Assembly: GCA_012932295.1 (NCBI GenBank)
Contig: JAAONU010000001.1
Location: 2,976,001-3,040,000, forward strand
Length of the DNA: 64,000 nt
Origin: Cyclina sinensis
Taxonomy: Eukaryota > Mollusca > Bivalvia > Venerida > Veneridae
Direction: 5' to 3'
The notes beneath the pieces were generated by a model. That model ran no database searches, was not told where the DNA came from, and saw only the letters and a program-made list of their open reading frames with translations. Position numbers and translations under genes: made by a program. Shown in pieces: positions 1 through 12,000 of the stretch. Numbering within the stretch: the stretch's first letter is position 1; every line of letters begins with the position of its first letter.

Positions 1-10
1 TACGAAAGAG
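1..10 (+). CDS. PRKDC: PRKDC e0: possible tail of an upstream exon
   Basis: The first ten bases are followed at once by a strong donor, GTAAGG at 11-16. Read with two bases left over, they give R-K-(AG), and joining to the T at 339 makes AGT (Ser) followed by EGPKVLD. Phase and donor therefore fit an exon cut by the window edge. Ten bases are too few to prove it. Confidence 0.45.
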
Positions 11-3000
11 GTAAGGAAAAGTAAAATATCTGTTGAGACAAAATGTATTGATGATTAGTAAGAACTACAAGATCTTAATATTTTAAATGGTAGATAAAAT
101 AATGATTTGCCTGAAGTACAATGAAAATATAAAATGACCTACCAGGTCAGATTATCAAAGATGTATTACTATGGTAACTAAAGTGTTTAGAATACTTGAA
201 TTGAAATTCTTCAGGAGAATTGAAACTGCAGATTGCTAAGTAATACATTCTAAATATGGTATGATAGAGAATGTTTTAATGTTAAGGTAAAATGTTAAAT
301 TGTTTATAGAGAAAAACCTGCCTGTATGTCTTTTATAGTGAAGGCCCAAAGGTTTTGGACATGATATTGAGTCACTGGTCACAGCTGGCTGGATGGTGGG
401 GTCAGTCATCTACTGTTGAGCAGCAAAGCATGGCCCTGATACTTGTCACTAAACTTCTGCTCATTGACAGTAAGGTATGGCTGTATTAAATGCAGATAGG
501 AGCTCAGCTGTGCAAAAAGACCAAACATCTGTCATTAGAATTTTCTGACAGAAATAGTTTCCAGATTACTGTGTGAATTTGTACAGGCACTTGTGCATGC
601 AGTGTAGATTACAGGCACTGTGTTAATTTTTGAGGATGACATATTCAGATGCATAAAAAACTTACAATAATGGCATATTTTGTTATTGATAATGTAAATT
701 AATTTGTTGTACTTTTCCACAGCAGGGCTCAAATTTCGTGAAAAATAATACCATGAAGGATCTACTTAGTTTAAAAGTTCTGAAGTGAACAGTAGGTTTG
801 AAAGATGTAATTCTTTCAACAATATATTACAAGATTTCTGTCCACATTTTATGTCATATAAAATCTAGTATACAGTAATATCACTAGTTCATAATTGTCA
901 TGTTTTAGTAAGAGGTAAAGAATGATAAACTTTATCGTCAGTTTATATTATCATCATTGGTATATTTCAGTTTGCCTCTACTCCTGGCCACAAATCCTTT
1001 GACCATGTGTTTGCCATGTACCGGAGTTTACTGACCAACACAAAGACTAGCCTGTCTTTCAAGGTAAAGCAGTTGATTAATACACCTCATACACAGTCAT
1101 AAGTAACAAGAAGGACTAACAAAATACACAGTATAGAACCATTCTGAGGCTTTGACCCTGTAACAAGTGCACAAGTACAAAAAAGTATTATGAATCTAAA
1201 TGTGTAGGTACAAAAGGGTCATCTGAGAGCTTGTTTACTATGTCAAGTCCTTAAATTAAGCTCATTATCTGGCAGGGTTATGTCTTTTAAGTTTGAAAAG
1301 GGTGCAGCCATAAGGTTTTTTGCCATATAAATACATTGTAGTATAAGAAATATTGATATCGGTTTGTTTTAATCCATGTGACAATAATATTTTGATAGGC
1401 TGGATACGTAACACCATACATACAGGAAGCAAGGTGCTGATTGAAAGGTTATCTTAAACTGACCAGTCCTCTTTCTTCAGATCCTTGCATAGGTTTCAGA
1501 GATTGACAGTTGAAAACACCTAACAATGATTTATTTTCATCAGTTTACTCTGAAAGGAAAGAACATGTGACCCCTGTAGGTTAAAGAGTATTAGTCGGCC
1601 CCTGTAGATAAAGTATTATTTTCATTTCAGTGCAGAGTTCTTGAGCTTCTGCCTTTCTTTGCCTGTGTTCCAGAACCCCGTACCACTGAACTCAAGTATG
1701 TACATGTATTTTAGATTTGTAAAGAGTGATGACAGTTAAAACATATTTCTAAGACTAAAACCTAAGACTATGTTGTCCTGAAGTAATTACAACTTGTCAA
1801 CACCTTTGTTACATCTGATTTGCTTTTAAGTTAGTGGCCATTGAATTAAAGTACTGACCAACAAACCATGTCATTTGTTTAAGGCATAGTCAAACCTTAC
1901 TCGTCAACATTGAATACTGTTTAAAAGAGTGTAAATTCAGTAAGACTTTGCAGGTGTGCATGAGATTTTCTTGTTCATGTATTTGTCAGACTATTGAAAT
2001 ACTTTCAGTGATTCTTACTCTAGTTTCTTAATTACTGTCTCCCATGCTTGGAAACTAGGTCATGGCATGGAAGTCACTGAGGAGGTCACGCTTGATTTAT
2101 GGGATTATTTGGTTGACAACACATGAAAAAAGGCACCCAGACATCTGTTACATTATTGAAATGAATTGAAAATCCACATAAATAGCAAATTTCTCACACC
2201 TCATCAGTTGCTGTAGTTATAGTAAAATATTGACTGCTCGAATATTGTCCTAAATAAAAATGCCTATTGTGTATTAAATTTTCCATGACAATGATGAAAA
2301 ATTGCAAATTTCATTGTCACGATTGCTCATAAGTGTTCATAATTTTGTCAGGGCAAGTTTGGATAGGTTGGTAGCTGACTGCTTTCCATTGAGGAGTTCA
2401 GAGCTAACCAAAGGCAGTGCGAGACATCAGGATTATATAACAGCTGTGGATAGAGTATGTGGATCTGTCTTCAACATCTCTTAAGTTTTTTATTGTTTTT
2501 TCTTTTTCCTAAACTGTGTATATAGTATTCAGTTTTCAACAAAACAAAGACAATAGAAACTGAAGGTTCAGTATACTGTATAACAAAGTTTTCAACAAAA
2601 TGTTTGATTTTTCAGATCTTGATAAGTTAAGCACATTGAAATATCCCTTTCCTCCTTATATACGCATTTTTACGCATGTGCGACCAGTGTAGATCCAGAT
2701 CAGCCAGCACATCTGTTGTCTGATCAGGATCTGCACTGGTCGCTTTTTGGTCAGAAATAACCTAATGTATCAAAAGGCAAACACTGTAGATCCTGATCAG
2801 ATGACACGGATGTGCCGGCTGATCTCATTCTACACTGTTCACCCAAACCATAAAGGTGTATATATGGAGGAAAGGGAAATTTGAATGGATCTTTGATGGT
2901 CAGTGATTGAAACAGAAATAACGATACTTTTCTAACTGACACTCCTCACAAACTCTTCACCCTACACTTTGTCTTAGGTTCTTGGCAATATTTGATGAAA

Positions 3001-6000
3001 TTCTTCAATCCTCGGATGTTCTTTGATTTATATTTCACAGATTTTAAGTGGATTGCAGTTATCAGGAAGCCTGATGTTGCTGGAGTACTTGATTAGTATT
3101 TTCTGCCGTGAGTCTCAACACATACATGAGGATGCGATACAAAGTGGATTAGCCAAGTTTACCAGGAGGTTAGTTGCCAGTAAAACAGTTGTCAGGTGCT
3201 GACTTGGAATTGTTTGCTTTAGAAAGCACAAAGTTTAGACAGTGAGGTAATTCACTGAATAGACCTGAAATAGACCAAGTTTGAATACTTGTTAAAGTTT
3301 TATGTTTGGACATCAACATTGAATGTTTCAAGAAATTCAGTTTGCACTGAAGTGTGTCTATCCTTAGAAAAACAAACATCATCAACTTTTAAATGTAATC
3401 GAGAAAAGTCTTTTACTTCCATTTGAATGTGGTAAAAATCTTTCATGATGGTCTAGTTATAAATAAAACTTACAGCTATAACAAAATATATATTTCAGTC
3501 AGTATATGTGTATCAAAGAAAGGAATGAAGTCTTTGTTACTTTCTGAATATTCACTGTTTTCTTAGCATTCATTTTCAGTGTCATGCATTTAGGTCATAC
3601 TGTACACTAATATACATGTAATTTTCAAACTGGAAACATTTGACAAAACATTATCCATGAAAATTGCTTTTAGAAAAGTTGTAGACATTTTCTTGATTTA
3701 TGCTTTAAAGAAAAGAGTTTCACAAGTCCTGTAAAATAAAAATGTGTGTTTTCTAATAGGTTGCCACAAGATAAACAAAAGGCAGCATTAGATGTGCCAT
3801 ACAGTATATTTACAAAGATGAGTTACCCATCTGAGATTCGCCATGCTACGATTGAGCGTGTATGTCTGACAATGTTGAGGCTGGTCAGAAAGTCAGTTGT
3901 GATAGATTTCTTTACAGAACACATTGTACAGATCAAAGGATTTATTGAGGCAAAGTTAACTAAGGTTAGTTTAGAAACATGTGATTTGACTAAGATGAGA
4001 TTAGCTATCGACAGTAACAATGTTAGGATCCTAAAAATGTATTTGACTAATAATTGACGTTCTCGAGATATTTTACAATTCAAAGATATCCAGTTTTAAC
4101 ATTTTCACCCTTGTGAAAATATTTAGTTATATCTCTTGTCAGTAAGATTATGCATTTCCATGGAAAACAAACAGATATTTTCTGTATAAATTGATAAAAT
4201 ATGGTATTTGACTGTTGAGTACAAAAAATACTGATAAACCTACATGAATAATTATTGATAAGAACATTTTTTTAGTTTCAGTCAAAATGTATAGCTTTTG
4301 TTTCTACAGAAGTGTACATTGTTGTGTTTAACAATTGGATATCAAAAATATATTAAAATGATGTATTTTTTGACATGAATGCAAACATTTGGTTACTTGT
4401 ACTTCTGACATGAGTGAAGGTCATTTGTACTTGCTTATATTCAAAACAGTATCTGTTTAAATTATACAAATTTTAAGTTATGCCAGTAAGTGATTTCAAA
4501 AGGCTGTATTATCCTCATGTATCATTACATATCAATGCTGATTGACATAGGGTTCAGAAACGATATTGGAGGGGCAGCTGATTACACGCATAGGATGCTT
4601 CCAGCTCTTGGAGACCATGTATTCGCGGTTGGCCAAAGACGATCTGGTAGGCATGACTTCAACCATTAACAAGGCTTTCACAGGTGGAACAGCCCAGACG
4701 GGCAAGGAGCTGACAAGTTTTGTCTCAAAGTATGAAACAAAGATTCACAATACTAGAAAAAATGGTCACCTTTCATTTACTTCTTAAAGTCCCTGTACCA
4801 TAACCTGATAAATTGTACAAAGTCAGATAAAGTAATTCTTGATTCTTCGGAAATTGATCAGATTTCAGAACTCAGTAAATAATTTTTGTCTACTTCTGAG
4901 GTATACGAAGAATTATTTACCGGCCGAAAAAAAAAGAACTGAAACTTTCTACTTAATTGATTTTACCCCCTAATAACTGAAATGTTTTGAAATATGTATT
5001 TATAACTGTTGTACAGAAAACACTGAATTTAACTATGGCTACAGTTTAGAAATTTCTTACTGACAGTTAAAATACAAACAGTTTCTTTTTGCACTGAAAC
5101 TTACGAGTATATTTGATCTTCAGATTTTGTGACTTTAATGAGCTTTCAAAAAAAAAATTAATGAAGTTATTTTAATTTTAATGAAGTGAAAATGTTCAGA
5201 GTAAGATTTATTTTTTTCATTCTGTAAGAATTTAATGTGTACATTTCCGGTCTTTGATATTGAATGAAATGATGAAATGTATTACCCTGCATTATACATG
5301 TATGTTACTATTCCTTATTTTCAGACAAGCACATGAGGCCAAGAGTGAGGATATACGAGGGGAGACCACTCTACTGGAACTGAGGCGACAGTATCATTGT
5401 GCAGCATACAATCTCATGGTGGCATTCATTTCTCGTACCCAGACAGACGTAAAATTTTACACAGCCTTTTTGTTTGAAGAAAAAGAAAACAAGGTGTGTT
5501 ATGTAGCAAAAATGTGTATTTCAGAGTGCTAAGGACAACCTTATGTGGTCACTGTTTGTCCATCCTCAGTATTGCGGTGTATCTCATCAGCATTGTAGAT
5601 TTTTAACACTCAACAGGCTAAATGTTTGTTCCAGCCTTTATAAAACTTACTCAGAATGTTTGTCTTATTGACTCGCTCATTTAAGTCAAAACTGAAACTT
5701 TGTCACATGGAATTAAAAAAAAATGGATTGTCTGATTCAAATATCTTATCTCTGTATGATAGGTTATATTTATTTTTACCATTATGTTTCTAATAAAGAC
5801 AGTGGATGAGCTTTATACTTGGCTAATATGACAGTACTCTCATTGTGGTCGTTGGGTAGAATGCTTTACTTAAAATTGATATAATGCATCTCACACTTAA
5901 AGCACAAGTACTGGATTTAACCGAGCAGTCAGTCATTGAGCAGGATTAACGTAAACAACAAGAGCCTGTTTCCCAACAGACATGTCGTAAATAAATTTAA

Positions 6001-9000
6001 ACTGAACTGAGTAGCCATGAAAAATAGGTGTAAAGAACTTAATTCTATGTTTTGGTAAATTGATTTCTTGAGATACAGCTAGAAACTATTTTATAGTGAA
6101 AAGAGAAAACTAAACCATGGCTCCAAGTATTGTTCTGCCGGTTTGGATCTTAAGAGTAAACTTCCTTGCCAGTTACACCATGTAAGTGTAGGGTCCCCTT
6201 TTATTACTAGAAAGGAGAAAATTTCAGGGCAAAAACAGACAGAGATATGTACATGATTTGTTTTTCAGGGTCAGTTTCTGCTGGAAAACTTGATTGATAA
6301 AGACAAAGTGTATGACTTTCCAGTAGAACTGCAGGTAAAGTAAAAACCAAATATAGTGAGAAATTTTTATTCACTAACTTTTGAAGCCACAATATTTGAA
6401 GTGTGTGAGACAGAATTTTTTATGTATAATTTTGGTTTTCCACTTGCCAGCCAAGAAGAATTTACATTATCTGTTGGTTGTAACACTTTTTTGCTTGCCC
6501 TAAACATAATGAAGTCTTTGCCTTTGAAAGGTCTGTATCTCTTAAATCAGTAATAACGCATGTAGGATTTTCTCATTCCTCAGAATAAATTATCATTTGA
6601 AAAAACTGAGACATTTTAACCCTGTGACTTCTCTGTTTGAAGTTTTTAATGTAGTATTTGGTTTTTTTTTATGTGGCTTCGAAATAACTTTCCCCATAGT
6701 CTCTGAAAATTCTGTATGTGTGAAAAGTGCTATAAATAGATTTTAAAATTGTTATAAGTAATGATCTCATTATGTCTCCCAAAATTTTTGGGAGACATAT
6801 TGTTTTTGCCTTTGCCGCCTGTCTGTACATCTGTCTGTCTGCATTAAGATTGTCCGGCTTTAACAGGTCAAACTGCTTGCGGGATTTCGACGAAACTTCA
6901 CAGGAGTGATCAGTACCAACCCTAGTTGTGCGTATCCCCAGCACGTTCCGCTTTGCTGCACAAAATCTGTTAAAACCAAATGCAAGTGACGTTTTGACTT
7001 TCACCCTGCATACCAAAAACATGTCGCTGTTCCATCCTTAGAGTACATAGGGGGGAAACATATGTTTTTGTGGCAAAAACCCTTTCTAGTTTAAAGTACA
7101 ATTAGATTTACCAGCTTGTTAGATACATTTATATGAAATATTTCCTGTTGAACAAAGAAACAAGTTACTAACTGTAATGCATTAGAAATATAAATGCTTA
7201 CTTGTTTCAACGTTTATAGCAAAACAAAATATACTCTAATAACTTACTTAAGGATAATGTTTTTTTTTAGTCTGCCATGGAAAGAAAGAAGAAATTTGTA
7301 GCTATTCATCAGGAGTTGAAAGAGAGAAGAAGGGATGAGAATGGTGACAGTTTTGAGGATGTGACTCCAAGTTTACACCTGGCATCACAATACCTGGCAG
7401 ACAGTAGCCTCAGTGAAGATGTCTCTCAGTACTTCTCAATGTCAGGCACAGTAGGGGTGAGTTTAGGAATGCATTATTACTTTGCCACCAGGAGAAACAT
7501 TTTGAACATTTAATATGTCAGACAGACCATCCAGGTGTTGCAGATTTAATTTAACCTGAGGTTTCATGTCTCAGTACTGTACAGTTAGCATGTAAAAGGA
7601 ATTGACTTGCCTTGTGAATTGGGCTAGTCTTGAAGTAATAACTGAAATCTACATAATATATGGAACTTCTTTTGTGAATCTAGGTCATAAATTTATCTTG
7701 TTCCAACTTTAAAAAAAAGAATGGAAATGTACAGTGTACAGAAATGTTGCATATGGAAGTTTTGCTGGTCTATAACTTGAAGAACTTACTTCATCTTTTA
7801 TCATGTTTAGTATTGTTTCTAACTCTTCAGTTTTATGGATGTTTTTTGAGACACTATATTTCAGGACATAGCAACATATTTCTTCATTTTTATATATTTG
7901 ATACATTTCCCATACTTGTCATTAGTAAGAAATTTTTATGGTATCTTGCACTTGCTGGTTTTTTGTATGAAAGGTTTGTGAACTTAAACCCAGCTTTTGC
8001 CATTGATAGGTGTGCACATGTATTTGAATAAAAAAAAAAGATATGATAAGAAATTTTTACTTCATTTATATATGTTCAGAAGATTGATTTCCTGTCTTAT
8101 ATTCAGAGTTTGACTGGCGGTTCAAACCCACAGAGAAGAAAACCATCTGGAAGTGGTAGCCTCAAAGAAGACCTGGTAACCTAATATCTTCAGTTACAAT
8201 TGTTTAGTAGAGAGTCATTAACCCCAACAAACAAAGTTTGAGGGGGTATAGAGGAGTGAGCTTGTTGGTCGGTCCGTCATGGTTTCCGGACAACAACTCA
8301 TGAAAGGCGTGACAGATTTAAACAATTTTTGGTACACAGCTGTAACATTATAAGATACAGGTCACGTTTGATATTGGGGCTGGTGGAGCCAAGGTCAAGG
8401 TCACTGTTACTAAAAATAGAAAAATGGTTTCCAGACATTAACTCATGAATGGCTTGACAGATTTAAACAATTTTTGGTACACAGGTGTAACATCATAACA
8501 TACAGGTCAACTTCGATATTGGGGCTGATGGGGCCAAGATCAAGGTCACTGTTACTTAAAATAATAAAATGTTTGAAAAATGGTTTCCGGATGATAACTC
8601 ATGAAATCTTGACAGATTTAAACAATTTTCGGTACACAGGTGTAACATCACAGGATACAGGTCAAGTTTGATATTGGGACTGGTGGGGCTAAGATCAAGG
8701 TCACTGTTACTAAAAATAAAAAATAAACAGTTCTGCTCAGTAACTTGAGTTAGGAATGAGATATTTTGATGAAATTTGCTGTAAAGGTAGCTTCTATGAA
8801 GATGACGCTTGGGATTGAAAATTTTGCCAGTTGGGTCAAGGTCACTGTTCACTTAAACTTAAGCTAGCTCTACTAGAAAATATACAGTTCAATGGTCTAC
8901 CGGTAATTGTTTTCTCTATATTCTCTATATACAATATTATTAAATATAAAATATAATTTGTCATTTGTTTACTGCATTGTGTTCAAAGAGGTTGAAAAAA

Positions 9001-12000
9001 AGAATACTTAAGATTTGTACTTTATCTATTGACTTTTGCTGCTGTGCACTGAGAGCTTTCTGAAGAAAGGACTGGTTTAAAATAAGTTTTAAATGCATGT
9101 ATATATTATGCAATATATATAGCCTACAATGTACATGTGTTTAGACCATATTCTCTGTGTTGTTAGGATACTGAGGTGACAGTGGAGGAAGATTATGTAG
9201 AATTAGAGATGGATGCACTGAATCAGCATGAATGTATGCCCCCAATGATTGCAGTCATCAAACACATGCAGGAGAACAATATCACTCCAGAAGTAAAACC
9301 GGTGAGTCGGTTTGCGCATCGGAATTTACATTTGAACCTCTGTTTCAAGGCATATTGTCAAAGTTTATATTTTTAGCTATCAAACAGCAAACATAAGGAA
9401 ACAATTCACTTAATTAATGAAATGCCATTGGTATATATAACTTCATATTCCTTTGAATATATTCTTTATGTTTCTGTGTAACGCAGGCAGTGAAAAATGA
9501 CAGATTCATACTTGGCTTGATGTAACAAACATTATCAAGATGCTTCTGATCTCGTTACTGGCTTAATTTCCAGCCACATGCTAATAAATGATGTAATCTT
9601 CAAGAGCTGGAATGCTTTCAGTTACAACCTTCTTTTGCTCAATGATTGGGACAGAATGCCGCAACTTACATGTATAATAAACTGATTACTTACATGGGAA
9701 CTGATATGCCAGTAGAACTTTTGGGGAACTGGTGTGGCCTTGGATATAACTGAATTCATCGAACTAATATAGATTCATTCATGACTGAAATTATTATCAG
9801 GGAACCAGTATGAGTATTTTGTGTAAGTTCATATAAGTTTAGGGAACCAGTATCATAGTCATTTATTACTTATTGTACTTGAAGGGCACCAGCATAGAAA
9901 TTTCTTACAACTGAATGTATTTCCAGGGAACCAGCATGCCAGAAATGCCAAGTTGGATGGAGAAGTTACATAGTAAACTGTGCAGCTCAAGAACTCATCA
10001 CAACATCAAGCTTTTTATAGCCAAACTCATAATGAACACAGCCAAGGTCTGTTTAGTGATATTTTGTATGAAAGCTCCTGTAAGAGTGATGCCCCTTGAG
10101 ATTAAGGGTAAATCTTAAATTTATATCTTCAAATGAAACAAACTGAAGACTATATTTGTTGTGAATTACAGGTGCTTTTACCTGTAGAATAATGACCATT
10201 TGCTGAATGTTTCTAGTCTTGTAATAGTGTGATATTGAATTGTCAGTAGATACATTGTATGCCATGTAAATTGCTCTATGTTCATAATTCGATCTTAGAG
10301 GTAAAGAGTTGAAACACAGACTTTCTGGTAACTTACTTAATATTACAGTGTGTTGTAAAAGTAAGGTAACCCTTGACCCACTTTTTAACACAGCCAGTAT
10401 TTTCCTGGTTTTCACTTGGAACCTTACAGAGAAATTCAGATGTATTTGTTGAAATGTTTATTTGTTTCTGTTTAACACTCTTCCTAATTTGCAGTTTACC
10501 AATCCTTTATGCTGGAAAAGTACTTTCACTCAGTCCTTATCTTCTGCAATGAAACTGTTTTCTCAATTCTTTTTAATCCCTACATAAACTTATAGGCTGA
10601 CACTTTTACAAACCTCCATATCAGGGAAATGCTATTAAACCAGTATCCTCATTATAGAACTGCTGACTTTTTCTGGTGTGTAAAGCATGAATCAGAAAAC
10701 AACAAAAAATGAAACTATCGGTTATGTTGTTCATATTTGATGTATTTGTGTTATATTTGGAATGTTTGCAGTTTTTCCAGCCATACGCGGGCCACTGGTT
10801 GCGTCCATTGATTCAGCTGATTGTCACAGGGCCTCTAGGAAGTGGAAGTATCAACTACTTTATTGTGGACCTTGTAGTGTTGATGCTTTCTTGGCACAAA
10901 AATGCCATTCCACAGGTAAGCACAAATGCAACCCCTTGCATAACCCAGATGGGAAAGCTGATTCCAGTAGTCAAAGGTCACGGTCACTGTCACTTTGAAT
11001 TTGAAAAACATGTCTGCTCATTGACTCAAGTACAATTTGACCCACAGACTTCATACAGTGGTTGCCTTTATTGAGTAGAAAGTTTTTTGGATCAGTAGGT
11101 CAAAGGTCAAGGTCACAACCACCTTCATTCATTAACTAAAGAATGCTTTGGCTTACAGTCCTCAGATTTGATGGGGAGTTGGTCATGATTGGTAGATGAC
11201 CCCAGTTGATTTTGAGGTTAGTAGGTCAAGGTCACAGTGACCTTGACCAAGGAAAGCTTGTCCTGTTAATAACTAGAGAAGGCTTCAGTTTACGGTCCTC
11301 AGATTTGATATGGAGGTTGGTCTTGACTAGTAGAAGACCCCTATTGATTTTGAGTTCAGTAGGTCAAAAATCAAGGTCACAGTGACCTTCACCATAAAAG
11401 CTGATCTACAATCTTCAGATTTGTAGATGACACATATTGATTTTGAGGTCAGTAGATCAAAGGTCAAGGTTACCATGACCTTGATCACAAAAAGCTTATC
11501 CAATCAATAACTAGATAACGCTTTGGCATACAGTCATCAGATTTGGTAGGGAGATGGGTCATAACCAATAGATGACCCCTTTTTATTCTGAGGTCAGTAG
11601 GTCAAAAATCAAGGTCACAGTGACCTTCACCACTGTAGCTGGTCTACAGTCTTCAAAGTTAGTAGTATAGTTGGTCATGACCTGTAGATGACCCATTTTG
11701 ATTTTGAGGTCAGTAGGTTAAAGGTCAAGTTCACATTTAGAAGTCCATGTAACATGACTAATTGGTTTCCTGTAGTGGGGCGTACATATATCACAAACAT
11801 CTCTTGTTTCTTTTTACTAAGTCATGTCTTTTGAACAACAGTCAAAGTTCACCAAGTTCTCAAAGGCTCACAGAGTTTTTTCAGAGACTTTTAACAAGCC
11901 TTATGAAGCCAGGGTTAGAGCTGATATTGCTGCTAAGATAATGAAGTCCATAGTCTTTTTCTATGAGTCAAGTTCATGTCCACAAGCTCTACAGCAGTCT

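Larger units (their letters stand above)
475..2351. other. Introns 1-3 (475-970, 1064-1630, 1696-2351): no feature seen
   Basis: AT-rich intronic sequence between e1 and e4. No convincing repeat, second coding exon or RNA gene was recognised on either strand. Confidence 0.6.
3169..6268. other. Introns 5-8: no feature seen
   Basis: Introns 3169-3759, 3965-4550, 4730-5324 and 5494-6268 are AT-rich. Only short A/T runs were seen. Confidence 0.55.

Noticed and set aside
6669..7022. Minus-strand frame of 117 codons in intron 9
   Set aside because: Falls across a family C repeat and flanking intron; no protein family recognised.
10053..10415. Minus-strand frame of 120 codons in intron 13
   Set aside because: Low-complexity AT-driven composition, no domain and no sign of splicing or a start context.
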